64,000 nucleotides of DNA, taken from NCBI RefSeq assembly GCF_943914685.1, contig NZ_CALUCZ010000003.1, forward strand, positions 85,748 to 149,747. Reading direction: 5' to 3'. The DNA comes from an uncultured Mobiluncus sp. Its GTDB lineage: Bacteria; Actinomycetota; Actinomycetes; Actinomycetales; Actinomycetaceae. Under the pieces are notes generated by a model. The model was not told the DNA's origin. It ran no database searches and saw only the letters and a program-made list of their open reading frames with translations. The position numbers and the translations under genes are program-made. Of the stretch, positions 7,110-16,393 are shown one piece after another (position 1 is the stretch's first letter; each line of letters begins with the position of its first letter).

Positions 7110-10073
7110 TTAGTTTAAGAGGCTGCGCAGCTGGTCAAGGCTGATTCCCGCGGACACTTCCCGGTTCTCTTGACCGGAGAGTACCGCCCCGATGAGGTCG
7201 CGTTTCTTTTCTTGCAGCTCCAAGACGCGCTGTTCAATAGTGTCGGCGGCGACCAGTCGATAGACGTTGACGAACCGTTTTTGCCCCAACCGATGGGCCC
7301 GGTCGACAGCCTGGGCCTCCACAGCCGGATTCCACCACGGGTCGGTGAGAAACACGTAATCCGCCTCGGTGAGGTTCAAACCAAACCCACCGGCCTTCAA
7401 CGAAATCAGGAATACGTCGACTTCCCCGTTTTGGAACCGTGCCACCTGCCGGTCGCGGTCCCGACTGGTGCCGTCCAGATAGGCGTAATCAATCCCCGCC
7501 TCGTCCAGTTTTTCCCGCAGTATCGCCAAGAACGAAGTGAACTGGGAAAACACCAGCGCCTTGTGGCGCTGCCGTGCCGTCACGCTGCTATCGTCGCGCA
7601 ACCCCTCCAACGTTTGCAGCAGATACGTGACTTTCGCACCGTCCTCGTGCGCGTGATGGTCGATGAGCCGAGCGCTCAAAGCGAGCTGACGCAGGCGAGT
7701 CAGCGCCGTAAGGATATTGATACGAGGAGAATTAGCGTCCGCCGCCTGGGCTCTGGCCGTCGTCAAATACTTGGCGTACCAGGTGCGCTGCACCGGTTCC
7801 AGGTCGATAGAGACAATCTGTTCGATTTTTTCGGGCAGCTCCTGAGCGACACTGTCTTTGGTGCGGCGCAGCAGGAACGGCGCCACCCGATCCGAAAGCT
7901 CGGCAGCCGCCTCGCTGCGATCGCTGAGTGTCTCGGCGGCAAAACGGCGGGTAAATACCGGCAAGCTGGGCAGCACCGTGGGAACAGTCAGCGACATAAT
8001 CGACCACAAGTCAGTGGCGGTGTTTTCGATGGGTGTACCTGTCAAGGCAAAAGCCCACTTCGTGTGCAGACGGACCAAGGCTTTATGGGTGGCGGTGGAG
8101 GGGTTTTTCACAAACTGGGCTTCATCGAAAACTAAACCCGAGAAACTCTGAGTTTGCCAGAAATCTATGTCCATTCGGGCCAGCGTATAGGTAGTCAGCA
8201 CCAGGTCGGCTTGTTCGACTTCGCGGGTCACCCTCTGACAGTCGGCAGCGGCTTTGCCCACGCTCGTCCTTTGGGTGTACACCCGCAAGTCCGGAAACCA
8301 TCGCGAGGCCTGCTCTTCCCAAGTTCCAATCAAACTGGCCGGTACCACCACGAACACCGCAGCCGAATCCGCGGGACTATCCCCCAACTGCAGCTTTTGC
8401 CCGGCGATAACCGCCAGCATCTGCATAGTCTTGCCCAGACCCATGTCGTCAGCCAAGATACCGCCCAAACCGGCCTCGGCCCGAGCCGTCATCCAACGGA
8501 AACCGTCCTCTTGATACCCTCGCCATGTGCCTTGTGCCAACGCGGGAGTCGACACTTCGGGCGGATTCACCAGTCTGTTGACGGCGTGTTCCCAATCACC
8601 GGAAAACTGGCGCGTCGTGGCCAGCGCCTCCAACGCCGAGACCAGCCCGAAATTAGAAATCCCAACCGTAAAAGCCGCACTTCCGGAAAAGTCGTTAAGC
8701 CCCAAATCGGTGAACTCGCGAATCAGGCGTTTCAGCTGCTGATTTTTCGCCGCATACAAATCCACCCAGTTACCCTCGGGAGTTTGCCACCAGCGCTCCA
8801 CCCGCCCCAGAGCCGCCAGGAACTCTTTCGTGTCCAAGTCCTCTTGACCTAGGCGCAGTCCCAGGTTCAGCCCGTAACGCAGCCCCCAGCCACGCGGCTC
8901 ACCCTCGGTAGGCTCGCCTAAATCCGACTCGAAGTCCGGGGCTGTGTCGTCAGACCGGAGCGTCCCTTCAGTGGGAGAAAGCGCCTGGTCAATCTGCAAA
9001 TCGAGAGCGGGTCCGTCAGAGAAAATCTGGATATGTTGCAGTTCGGGGGAAATGTTGACTTCAGCGCGTTCGGAAACGTTGATGGTGTTGATAAACTCGC
9101 GAATCCGGTCCAACTCAAAAATGGGAAATTTTTTCGTAAAGAACGTCTGAATTTCGGATTCATTCCAGCCTCCCAGGGAGCCGACGCCCCGCATAGCCTC
9201 CTGAATTTCCGGATCGGGAGTGTTGGGGTCCAAAGCCACTTCTACCGCGGCGGTGTTCGAGCGGCGGCGCACGGTCCAGCGGATTTCGACCAGTTTCGGG
9301 TTCATTTCGTGGAGTCGTAGCAATCCGCACAATCGGGGAGGACCGAAAACGTGTTCCTGGGTCAGATGCATCGAGTCACGAGACAGTACCCCCAGCTCCC
9401 CCAGGCGTTTGGCGTAGTTCGCCCAAAATTCGTTGGCCTGCGCAGCCGGGATTTCCCATCTAGCTTGCGCCGCGGCCAGCGCGTTCAGCCCCTCGTTCAC
9501 CCCAGCTTTCAATCCGGCGCACGCCACGAAACGCCCGCGTAGGGCGTCCAGTCGCGGCCCGAGAGGCTGACAGTCGGCCCCGTTGGTTTTGGGCGTGTCT
9601 GAGGGAACGCCAGCCCTCGCAGTTTCAGTGCCGGCCGCTACCGTTACCGAGCCGTCCTCGTGCTGGGTGATGACTAAGACCGTTTGGGGGTCGGGAGCCG
9701 CGGGACGCAGCACGGTGGTGCGAGTAGCGTCAGAAAATACGCTGACTCCGCTGGTGATGCACTTTTCCAGGAGGTCGAGACCGGTGGGGTCCAGGTGACT
9801 CAACTTCACAAGCTGCGCTCGGGCACTATGTTCAAAAAGGTGGCGCATCGCGGCGAGCTGCGTGGGGTTCAGTCCGCGGGTAACCGAGGCCCAGCGCGAG
9901 GTCAGGTCACGCCAAGTGGCACGTTTTTCTGACCAGTCTCCGGCCGGGTTGATACGCAGGGGAACCAAGGTTTCCCCCTCTATCTGGATTGCCAAAGGCT
10001 GGTTCGTAACATCAACCTCGCCAGCGTTGAGCAAACTGCCGAGCCCCGCGCGCCAATCCATTTCGTAAGCCAT
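7110..10073 (-). CDS. SNF2/Rad54-family DNA-dependent ATPase (bacterial SWI/SNF helicase)
   Basis: A 987-residue protein with a long N-terminal region of about 520 residues that is poorly conserved. A complete SNF2 ATPase core follows: motif I DDMGLGKTMQ near residue 541, motif II DEAQ near 649, LTGTPIEN, and the C-lobe with GGFGLNLTEADYVFLTD and motif VI AVDRAHRLGQ near 926. Bacterial SNF2 proteins (the HepA/YwqA-like group) are dsDNA translocases that remodel protein-DNA complexes. The core motifs look intact. It is divergent from trmL with only 71 bp between the starts, so the promoters are close or overlapping. Confidence 0.92.
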   Translation of the reverse strand: MAYEMDWRAGLGSLLNAGEVDVTNQPLAIQIEGETLVPLRINPAGDWSEKRATWRDLTSRWASVTRGLNPTQLAAMRHLFEHSARAQLVKLSHLDPTGLDLLEKCITSGVSVFSDATRTTVLRPAAPDPQTVLVITQHEDGSVTVAAGTETARAGVPSDTPKTNGADCQPLGPRLDALRGRFVACAGLKAGVNEGLNALAAAQARWEIPAAQANEFWANYAKRLGELGVLSRDSMHLTQEHVFGPPRLCGLLRLHEMNPKLVEIRWTVRRRSNTAAVEVALDPNTPDPEIQEAMRGVGSLGGWNESEIQTFFTKKFPIFELDRIREFINTINVSERAEVNISPELQHIQIFSDGPALDLQIDQALSPTEGTLRSDDTAPDFESDLGEPTEGEPRGWGLRYGLNLGLRLGQEDLDTKEFLAALGRVERWWQTPEGNWVDLYAAKNQQLKRLIREFTDLGLNDFSGSAAFTVGISNFGLVSALEALATTRQFSGDWEHAVNRLVNPPEVSTPALAQGTWRGYQEDGFRWMTARAEAGLGGILADDMGLGKTMQMLAVIAGQKLQLGDSPADSAAVFVVVPASLIGTWEEQASRWFPDLRVYTQRTSVGKAAADCQRVTREVEQADLVLTTYTLARMDIDFWQTQSFSGLVFDEAQFVKNPSTATHKALVRLHTKWAFALTGTPIENTATDLWSIMSLTVPTVLPSLPVFTRRFAAETLSDRSEAAAELSDRVAPFLLRRTKDSVAQELPEKIEQIVSIDLEPVQRTWYAKYLTTARAQAADANSPRINILTALTRLRQLALSARLIDHHAHEDGAKVTYLLQTLEGLRDDSSVTARQRHKALVFSQFTSFLAILREKLDEAGIDYAYLDGTSRDRDRQVARFQNGEVDVFLISLKAGGFGLNLTEADYVFLTDPWWNPAVEAQAVDRAHRLGQKRFVNVYRLVAADTIEQRVLELQEKKRDLIGAVLSGQENREVSAGISLDQLRSLLN

Positions 10074-10144
10074 TCTGTCTATTTTACAGGTTTCAGCGCC
10101 GGATTTTCCGTTGCAGCGAAAAACCTCCCTAGAATAGGGACGTT

Positions 10145-10609
10145 ATGTTGCACGTGATTTTCTTTCAACCTCGCATTGCCGGGAATACCGGTGCCGCTAT
10201 TCGCCTGGCCGCCTGTACCGGCGCTACCCTGCACGTGGTCGAGCCGACCGTGTTTGACCTGGATAACGACACCAAGTTGAAGCGTGCCGGACTGGACTAT
10301 CACGACCTAGCGCACCTGGAGCGTCACCCCGATTTGGACGACTGCCTGGCACACGTGCCCGGAAAACTTTATGCCTTTACCGGCCACACGGACATACTGC
10401 TGCCCCAGATTCAGTTCCAGGACGGGGACGGTCTCATGTTTGGCCCCGAAGATACCGGGCTGCCGGTTGAAGTCATGGACGACCCGCGTGTCACCAGTCG
10501 GGTTCGAATCCCCATGCTGGAGGGGCGCCGCTCCCTGAACCTTTCGATTTCAGCGGCGATTGGGCTGTATTACGCCTGGGGTCAGCTCGGCTACACCGGC
10601 GGTATGTAG
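10145..10609 (+). CDS. trmL: tRNA (cytidine/uridine-2'-O-)-methyltransferase TrmL (SPOUT)
   Basis: A 154-residue single-domain SPOUT methyltransferase that modifies the wobble 2'-OH of certain tRNA-Leu species in well-studied relatives. Motifs are PRIAGNTGAAIRLAACTGA near the N-terminus, the knot region LMFGPEDTGLP, and the C-terminal RIPMLEGRRSLNLSISAAI. Size and motif order are typical. It is encoded alone, divergent from the SNF2 gene. Confidence 0.93.
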   Translation: MLHVIFFQPRIAGNTGAAIRLAACTGATLHVVEPTVFDLDNDTKLKRAGLDYHDLAHLERHPDLDDCLAHVPGKLYAFTGHTDILLPQIQFQDGDGLMFGPEDTGLPVEVMDDPRVTSRVRIPMLEGRRSLNLSISAAIGLYYAWGQLGYTGGM

Positions 10610-10712
10610 TTTCATTTTTCCTGGTCACAAGTCTCGATTTCCCGGTTTTCCGTGTGCCTGCGCGGCTTTTCCCTTTTCCTCATGTTAATCTCGAGGAAAA
10701 GAGGGAGCACGT

Positions 10713-11819
10713 GTGATTAAGTACCTGGGTTCAAAACGCACTTTGGTGCCCGCATTGGCACAGATTGCGGACCTGTCAGGCGCACGCACCGCCCTTGACG
10801 CCTTTACCGGAACGACCCGGGTCGCCCAGGCTTTTAAAGCTCTCGGGATTACCACGGCAGCCAACGATGTGGCCAGTTATTCGAGGGTACTCGCGGACTG
10901 CTATATCGCCACCGACAAACGTCAGATAAACGACCGCGAGCTGCGAGCTCTCTTGTGCGACCTACAAGCCACCCCCGGCGAGCCAGGCTACTTCACGGAA
11001 ACGTTTTGCGAAAAGTCTCGGTTCTTCCAACCGCGGAATGGGGCGCGCATCGATGCAATCCGCAATCGTATCGAGGCGGAGTTTGCCACCGACCCCCGCT
11101 ACCCTATCCTGTTGACTTCGCTGATGGAGGCGGCAGACCGGGTAGATTCCACGACCGGACTGCAGATGGCGTACCTGAAACAGTGGGCTCCGCGCGCGTA
11201 CAATGACCTGGAACTGCGGATGCCCGAGCTTTTGGAGGGTACGGGCACCACCTACCAGCGCGACACGAACGCACTCATCGCTGACCCCGCGACTCCGCGT
11301 TTCGACTTGGTTTACCTCGATCCGCCCTATAACCAGCATCGTTACTTTACGAACTATCACATTTGGGAGACGCTGATCCGCTGGGATTCTCCCGAGGCTT
11401 ACGGCGTGGCGCAAAAGCGCGTGGACGCCCGGGATTCCGCCACACATTCGGCGTATAACCGGAAACGCGAAATGCCCCAGGCCCTGCAAAGCCTGATTGC
11501 CAAGGTAGACACGGACACGCTGGTGCTGTCCTATAACAATGAATCTTGGATTGATTTTGACACCCTGTTTGACGCGGTAGCGGCCGGCTTTGAGGACTGC
11601 GTAGCGCTGGCATTTGACTATAAACGCTACGTGGGTGCCCAAATCGGCATCTATAACCCAGAGGGAACCAAGGTCGGTAAAGTCACCCACCTGCGGAATC
11701 TGGAATATCTGTTCGTCGGCTGCAACGCGCAGATTGGTGCGCGTCTCCGCGCCGCTTTCCACGTCCCCGATACCCCGGAAACGCCCTCAGAACCGCGACT
11801 CCTCGCCCAAGTGGGCTAG
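10713..11819 (+). CDS. D12-class DNA adenine N6-methyltransferase, apparently without a nuclease partner
   Basis: A 368-residue Dam-like (alpha-type, D12) methyltransferase. The SAM-binding N-terminus MIKYLGSKRTLVPAL with LDAFTGTTRVAQAF, and the catalytic DPPYNQHRYF near residue 203, are both present. GTG start at 10713, with GAGGGAG upstream. No restriction endonuclease gene lies on either side: trmL is upstream and hipBA downstream. It could be a solitary regulatory or epigenetic methylase, or part of a decayed restriction-modification system. The target sequence cannot be read from the protein. Confidence 0.88.
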   Translation: MIKYLGSKRTLVPALAQIADLSGARTALDAFTGTTRVAQAFKALGITTAANDVASYSRVLADCYIATDKRQINDRELRALLCDLQATPGEPGYFTETFCEKSRFFQPRNGARIDAIRNRIEAEFATDPRYPILLTSLMEAADRVDSTTGLQMAYLKQWAPRAYNDLELRMPELLEGTGTTYQRDTNALIADPATPRFDLVYLDPPYNQHRYFTNYHIWETLIRWDSPEAYGVAQKRVDARDSATHSAYNRKREMPQALQSLIAKVDTDTLVLSYNNESWIDFDTLFDAVAAGFEDCVALAFDYKRYVGAQIGIYNPEGTKVGKVTHLRNLEYLFVGCNAQIGARLRAAFHVPDTPETPSEPRLLAQVG

Positions 11820-11930
11820 CCCTCACCGATTTCCTGAGCACGGATAAACCCAAGAGCAACTCATCGCCAAAGTGGGATATAGACCCGTCGGGTTTTCTGT
11901 CACTTTCGCGTCTTTTTGAGCGACAATGCA

Positions 11931-11959
11931 TTGACCGCTTTGTATCGCCGGCGTAGCAT
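11931..11959 (+). promoter_or_regulatory. Promoter of hipBA, leaderless arrangement
   Basis: TTGACC (11931-11936), a 17-bp spacer, and TAGCAT (11954-11959), ending six bases before the hipB ATG. Transcription would begin at or next to the start codon. No good ribosome-binding site precedes the ATG, which fits a leaderless message, common in actinobacteria. Confidence 0.65.
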
Positions 11960-11965
11960 TTAGGT

Positions 11966-12229
11966 ATGAAGTCGATGATTAGGGAGGTCGTGGCGACTAC
12001 CCCGGAAACCTTCGCGTCACTGGTAAAATTTCACCGGCAAGCCTTTGGAATCACCCAGCAGCGCTTAGCTCAAATGGCAGGAGTAACACGTCCGGCAATC
12101 ACACGCCTGGAAGCGGCCTCCCCCGCAACCCATCTTGATACCGCCTTGAAAGTCCTCGACGCACTCGGTGTCGAACAACTCACCTTTTACACCAGTCAGG
12201 AAGTGAGCGAGGATGCTCAAGAAACTTGA
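11966..12229 (+). CDS. hipB: HipB-like XRE-family antitoxin
   Basis: An 87-residue helix-turn-helix protein. The HTH_3 fold runs from about residue 15 to 70 (FGITQQRLAQMAGVTRPAIT is the helix-turn-helix core). The product should neutralise HipA and bind the operon promoter as repressor. It overlaps hipA by 17 bp, so the two are translationally linked. Conclusions beyond the HTH fold rest on the adjacent hipA. Confidence 0.88.
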   Translation: MKSMIREVVATTPETFASLVKFHRQAFGITQQRLAQMAGVTRPAITRLEAASPATHLDTALKVLDALGVEQLTFYTSQEVSEDAQET

Positions 12230-13646
12230 TGCCTTTCTCTACGGCAAGGAAATCGGACGGTTCAAGCTGCACGCTAACGGAACCATCGGATTCACCTACG
12301 ATGAGTTATGGACCGGACAGGACATATCGCTCAGTTTGCCCCGGGCACGCCCCCAGAATAATGCCAGACCATTTTTAGAGGGTTTGCTGCCGGAAAACAG
12401 CGCTACCCTCAGAAACTGGGAACGGGAATACCGTATCCCCAGCGGGGATATTCTGGGTTTGTTGTCCGTGATGGGTCGCGACGCTCCGGGCGCGATACAG
12501 TTCACCGCTCCCGGCAAACCCCTCATCCAAAACGAGCCTTCACGGGCTATACCACTATCTGAACGGCAACTTTCCCTGCTCATGAGTAGTGTGTTACGCG
12601 AGGAGGGCGCATGGACGGCACCCTCGGGACAGGATATGGACGCACCCGGAAAGTTCTCTTTGGCCGGACAACAACGGAAAACTGCTTTGTACCGTGACGC
12701 CGATGGGCAGTGGTGCTTACCGCAGGGACGTTTCCCCTCAACGCATATAGTAAAACCACAGATTTCCGAGCAGTTCGCGTTTTCGGATGTGAACGAGGCC
12801 GTGTGTTTGTCGGCGATGCGCCGACTGGGAATTCGAGCCAGCGTAGAGACTATAGTGATGATTGGTGGGGTACGGGCCAGCGTAGTCGAACGCTACGACC
12901 GCAAACAAACGACACACGGCGTGGTGCAACGTTTCCATCAGGAGGATTTTTGCCAAATCCTGGGCTGTTTACCATCGCATAAGTACGAGGAAAACGGCGG
13001 ACCGTCCGCGCCGGTCATTGCGCAGACGATACGCAGGTATGCGGGCGAGTCCGATGTTTTAGAGTTCGTCAGTCAGCTTGCGTTTAATGTCGCTATAGCA
13101 GGGACAGACGCCCATGCGAAAAACTTTTCCCTAATAGAAGGGAAATCACGGTGTACCTTAGCTCCCGCTTACGATGTGGCATCGTATTTATACAAGCTCG
13201 ACCTTCGAGACGACAACACGATTTTCAAAGGTTTGCGCGGATCCCTGCAAATCGGGGATACATACAGATTGGCAGAGATTGGTATAGACGAGTGGACGCG
13301 GTTTGCGTGTGATTCCGGGTTGGATCCAGACGCCGTGCTGGAAATTGTTCGACGTGTGGATGAAGGCGTTGTGGATGCAGTAGCAGATTCTGTGAGGGAA
13401 TTCGGCGAGTACGCGGCGGGTTCTCCAGTCTGGGATTTGGCAAGGTTGGTAGAAAACTTTCGCAGTATTCGGACTTCGGGCCGCTCAATTGGCGTATCAG
13501 TGTCGATGGTGACACCAAAGTCCGGGCAAGTATCCTTTCAAAACAACCGACCGGAATCTGCATCAGGGAAGGTTTGGGTGAATCCGTATCGGCGCAAGGA
13601 CGGGGTTTTGGTGCGGGGACATTGGCGCAAACCTCGACATAGCTAG
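12213..13646 (+). CDS. hipA: HipA-like serine/threonine kinase toxin
   Basis: A 477-residue HipA kinase. The N-terminal HipA domain (couple_hipA type) begins MLKKLDAFLYGKEIGRFKL. The kinase lobe carries THIVKPQI (nucleotide-binding Lys), VVERYDR, HQEDFCQILG, the catalytic AGTDAHAKNFSLI near residue 296, and LAPAYDVAS (metal-binding Asp). E. coli HipA phosphorylates glutamyl-tRNA synthetase and triggers dormancy; the target here is unknown. The protein is about 40 residues longer than usual because of a basic C-terminal tail, NPYRRKDGVLVRGHWRK. All catalytic motifs look intact, so an active toxin is likely. Confidence 0.9.
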   Translation: MLKKLDAFLYGKEIGRFKLHANGTIGFTYDELWTGQDISLSLPRARPQNNARPFLEGLLPENSATLRNWEREYRIPSGDILGLLSVMGRDAPGAIQFTAPGKPLIQNEPSRAIPLSERQLSLLMSSVLREEGAWTAPSGQDMDAPGKFSLAGQQRKTALYRDADGQWCLPQGRFPSTHIVKPQISEQFAFSDVNEAVCLSAMRRLGIRASVETIVMIGGVRASVVERYDRKQTTHGVVQRFHQEDFCQILGCLPSHKYEENGGPSAPVIAQTIRRYAGESDVLEFVSQLAFNVAIAGTDAHAKNFSLIEGKSRCTLAPAYDVASYLYKLDLRDDNTIFKGLRGSLQIGDTYRLAEIGIDEWTRFACDSGLDPDAVLEIVRRVDEGVVDAVADSVREFGEYAAGSPVWDLARLVENFRSIRTSGRSIGVSVSMVTPKSGQVSFQNNRPESASGKVWVNPYRRKDGVLVRGHWRKPRHS

Positions 13647-13765
13647 TTGGACCAAAGCAGTTGGCTCAATGCCTGAAGAGACAGGTAAAACGTCCCTAGA
13701 TTGAATACAGTTTCGTTTATCCCCACTGACTCGTGGCAATCGAAACGACATTGAAAGCCTAAGCT

Positions 13766-14407
13766 TCAGTGAAGATTATTGTAATCAAAACGTGTATAAA
13801 TCACGAGGGATACTAACGTTATTAGACCTACCAACAGCCAGGTGGGAGAACTGCTCACCGGCTGTAGCAGGATATTCCAAAATACGGGAGTGCTGGCGGT
13901 ATCTAATGTGCCAAAGATTAAGACTGCTCCGAGATAGATTATGCCCGGAATAGTGGCGTAGGATGCGCCGAGGACACAGCCGACAATCACTCCTAGTGAA
14001 ACCAAAAACAGTTCGTTACGTACGGCCACTAAGGCAACGGATGTAAAGTACACGACGTCGAAACTGTGGGTAAGTATCGCGAGAATGAACAGTATCAGAG
14101 CGGCGGCTACGGCATAGCCAATGACGACTATTATCAGCAATACTAGGCGGCTGAGCCGGAGCTGTCGAGTTTGCGTTAGTTCCAAATTGCCTGGCACGGC
14201 CAAGAGCAAGGGCAGAAACAGCGCGCCGGAGGCTGCAGTGATGGGAAGCAGGAATACAGAGACACCCGCACGCAGCGGAACCTCGGTCAGGAACGCTGGC
14301 GAAAAAGCTACCAGGAGCGCAGGCAAGAGAACAGCAACACCAAAGACGCGGTAATCGCGAGACTTCACGAACAGCACAAATCCCGGCGGGGTTTTGCCAC
14401 GTTCCAC
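13766..14407 (-). CDS. ABC exporter membrane subunit (small), third gene of the operon
   Basis: A 213-residue integral membrane protein with about six hydrophobic segments and almost no soluble domain. No family motif is recognisable. It is the last gene of a three-gene minus-strand cluster: ATPase (15509-16231), permease with ectodomain (14442-15512), and this one. The GTG start at 14407 has GAAGGAGG about ten bases upstream. The context makes it a second membrane subunit of an ABC-2 type exporter, of the kind involved in bacteriocin or peptide immunity, but the substrate is unknown. The 34-bp gap to the upstream gene implies co-transcription. Confidence 0.7.
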   Translation of the reverse strand: MERGKTPPGFVLFVKSRDYRVFGVAVLLPALLVAFSPAFLTEVPLRAGVSVFLLPITAASGALFLPLLLAVPGNLELTQTRQLRLSRLVLLIIVVIGYAVAAALILFILAILTHSFDVVYFTSVALVAVRNELFLVSLGVIVGCVLGASYATIPGIIYLGAVLIFGTLDTASTPVFWNILLQPVSSSPTWLLVGLITLVSLVIYTRFDYNNLH

Positions 14408-14441
14408 GGCTAGGTCGCCTCCTTCGAGAGCTGAGAATCAG

Positions 14442-15512
14442 TTAATTTACGGTTCCGAGCCAGATTTCGTCTTGTAAGTGCCGATATTTAGGCTCAGGAA
14501 TCACTTTGCAATCAAGCAGCCTCGCGATGTAGGCACTCTCTATATCAGTGTGTTCAATGTGCTTGGTGCCGCCTCTCTGCGGGACAACCAGAAGAGGGGA
14601 ACAGGTCTGTGCATCAGGGCCGAATGTGGTTATCCGTTTCACCTCCAGGGATATCTCGTGCTCATCGAACCAGCCCTTAGCTAGATCGTATTCTCGCATC
14701 ACCGCGGAAAGATATCGTTTTGATTCTGGAGCCACGCACACCTTTACTTCCCCAGATGTCGCACACACGGCAGAATCTTGAGGCATAGTGACAAAAGGAC
14801 TCAAGCTAGTCGTCGTAAACCATGCAGAGAAAATTAAACTCGAAGCGCCGATACCAACCACAAATGCCCACCACAGGCGAGGAAACAAGATGCCCAGAGC
14901 CGAAAACACCATGACAATCAGGGCGAACAGCCACTGAATGGACTTGAACATCAGGTTATAGGTGTAACCGGTCAACGGCTCCGTGGCACCTCCAGGCAGG
15001 AAAAAATAGTAGGGGAAACCGAGCCAGTTGTAGGCAGCAAACCATAACAGCGCTAAAAGGGGTGCGAAAACATAGCTCAAAACGATATTGCCGACAAAAA
15101 CACCGAGATATGAGGCCATCAGTATGACCGACACCATAGAGAGGAACGACCACGGATTGAGCAAACCAAAACAGGCATGGCTCACGGCTGTAAACACCGT
15201 CACGACCAGATACAGTACCGTTATTGCCAGCACATAAGGCAGACTATTGACGATCCCAAAAGCCAGCACTTGCCGGTTCCACACCCGGCGTGGCCACAAA
15301 TTCTGACAGCCATTTTTACGGTGGTGAATTAACTCCAAGCTACCCGTCAGCAGGCAAAGCGGAGCCATTAAAGCGACGCAGACCACCGAAAAATCCGCTG
15401 CCCCCAACCAATCCTCACTCCAGAATAAGCCGCGAGAAAACAGCGGAAGCAAACCCGCAATCATCGCCAACGGCAACATCTTCAGGGCATAAGAATACTT
15501 GAGCTGAATCAT
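14442..15512 (-). CDS. ABC exporter permease with C-terminal extracytoplasmic domain
   Basis: A 356-residue protein. Residues 1 to about 235 hold about six membrane segments, typical of an ABC-2 permease. The last 115 or so residues are hydrophilic, follow a membrane helix, and contain four Cys (SAVCATSGEVKVCVAP, AQTCSPLL, RLLDCKV), consistent with an exported, possibly disulfide-bonded, domain. I do not recognise that domain. It overlaps the ATPase gene in an ATGA arrangement, so permease and ATPase are made together. It may sense or bind the exported peptide; this is inference from topology. Confidence 0.75.
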   Translation of the reverse strand: MIQLKYSYALKMLPLAMIAGLLPLFSRGLFWSEDWLGAADFSVVCVALMAPLCLLTGSLELIHHRKNGCQNLWPRRVWNRQVLAFGIVNSLPYVLAITVLYLVVTVFTAVSHACFGLLNPWSFLSMVSVILMASYLGVFVGNIVLSYVFAPLLALLWFAAYNWLGFPYYFFLPGGATEPLTGYTYNLMFKSIQWLFALIVMVFSALGILFPRLWWAFVVGIGASSLIFSAWFTTTSLSPFVTMPQDSAVCATSGEVKVCVAPESKRYLSAVMREYDLAKGWFDEHEISLEVKRITTFGPDAQTCSPLLVVPQRGGTKHIEHTDIESAYIARLLDCKVIPEPKYRHLQDEIWLGTVN

Positions 15513-16231
15513 GACGAGTTTCCCTGATGAACCCGGTCATACAGTACTCGTAACAATGATGTTGATTTCTCACCGGACACAGAACCTGTGATTTCACGGG
15601 TTACGTCGCTCATTTTGCCGGCGAAACCGCAACGCCCACCCCGCAGAATAACCACGTAGTCCGCGACCGGCTCAAACACCTCGACCTCGTGAGTGGACAC
15701 CACGACAACGCGAGAACGACCCAACTGTGCCACACAATTAATCAAAGATTCACGCGCCCCAATGTCTAAACCAGTCAAGGGTTCATCGAGCAAAACCACG
15801 CTCGGCCTGGCACATACCGATTGTGCGAGCATTACGCGCCGATACTGTCCGCCCGAGAGCTCGTTCAACCGCTTGTCTGCCAGTTCAGAAAGTGAAAACT
15901 CCGCAATGACCTCGGCAACCCGGCGAGCACGTTCTGACGATGGCACACCACGCCACCAAGCCGAATAGCGTAATAAGTCAATAACCTTGTAACGACCTAT
16001 CCAACGCGGATCCTGAGGTAAATATGAAGGAGCTTCACTGCCTTCGTACTCAATTTGTGTGCCAGGCCGCGGTTTGAGTTCGCCTTGAATACAACGCATC
16101 AGGGTGGACTTGCCGGCTCCATTTTCTCCCATCAAGACGGTAACACCCGAACCGACTTGAAACGAAACATCCGTCAGGGACGGGCGGCTTTTCAGCCCGT
16201 ACGCATAGCTAAGACTGCTGACGGTGAGCAC
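15509..16231 (-). CDS. ABC exporter ATPase
   Basis: A 240-residue nucleotide-binding domain: Walker A GENGAGKST, signature LSGGQYRRV, Walker B VVLLDEPLTGLD, H-loop STHEVE. It resembles the CcmA/bacitracin-type exporter ATPases. The start is a GTG at 16231. It heads the three-gene exporter cluster. A palindromic element (16247-16277) lies just upstream and may control it. Confidence 0.92.
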   Translation of the reverse strand: MLTVSSLSYAYGLKSRPSLTDVSFQVGSGVTVLMGENGAGKSTLMRCIQGELKPRPGTQIEYEGSEAPSYLPQDPRWIGRYKVIDLLRYSAWWRGVPSSERARRVAEVIAEFSLSELADKRLNELSGGQYRRVMLAQSVCARPSVVLLDEPLTGLDIGARESLINCVAQLGRSRVVVVSTHEVEVFEPVADYVVILRGGRCGFAGKMSDVTREITGSVSGEKSTSLLRVLYDRVHQGNSS

Positions 16232-16246
16232 GATGAAATCATATAT

Positions 16247-16277
16247 CGATTTTGCGGATGTAATATTACAAAAATCG
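16247..16277. promoter_or_regulatory. Candidate operator upstream of the ABC exporter operon
   Basis: The perfect palindrome TGTAATATTACA (16259-16270) is flanked by CGATTTT on the left and AAAATCG on the right. The centre is about 33 bp upstream of the GTG of the ATPase gene. The layout suggests a dimeric repressor site. No regulator gene is adjacent. Confidence 0.4.
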
Positions 16278-16393
16278 CAAAGCTAGGGAACAACTGTATT
16301 TAATTATTGCGCCCTGTTTTTCTGCAAATGTCTTATAAAAAAGCGCGACACTCTGAGGCTTTACCAGCAAGGGCTCCCAGATAATTGGTGACG

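Noticed and set aside
10962..11762. A 266-codon frame opposite the adenine methylase
   Set aside because: Shadow; the methylase has SAM and DPPY motifs and a plausible start.
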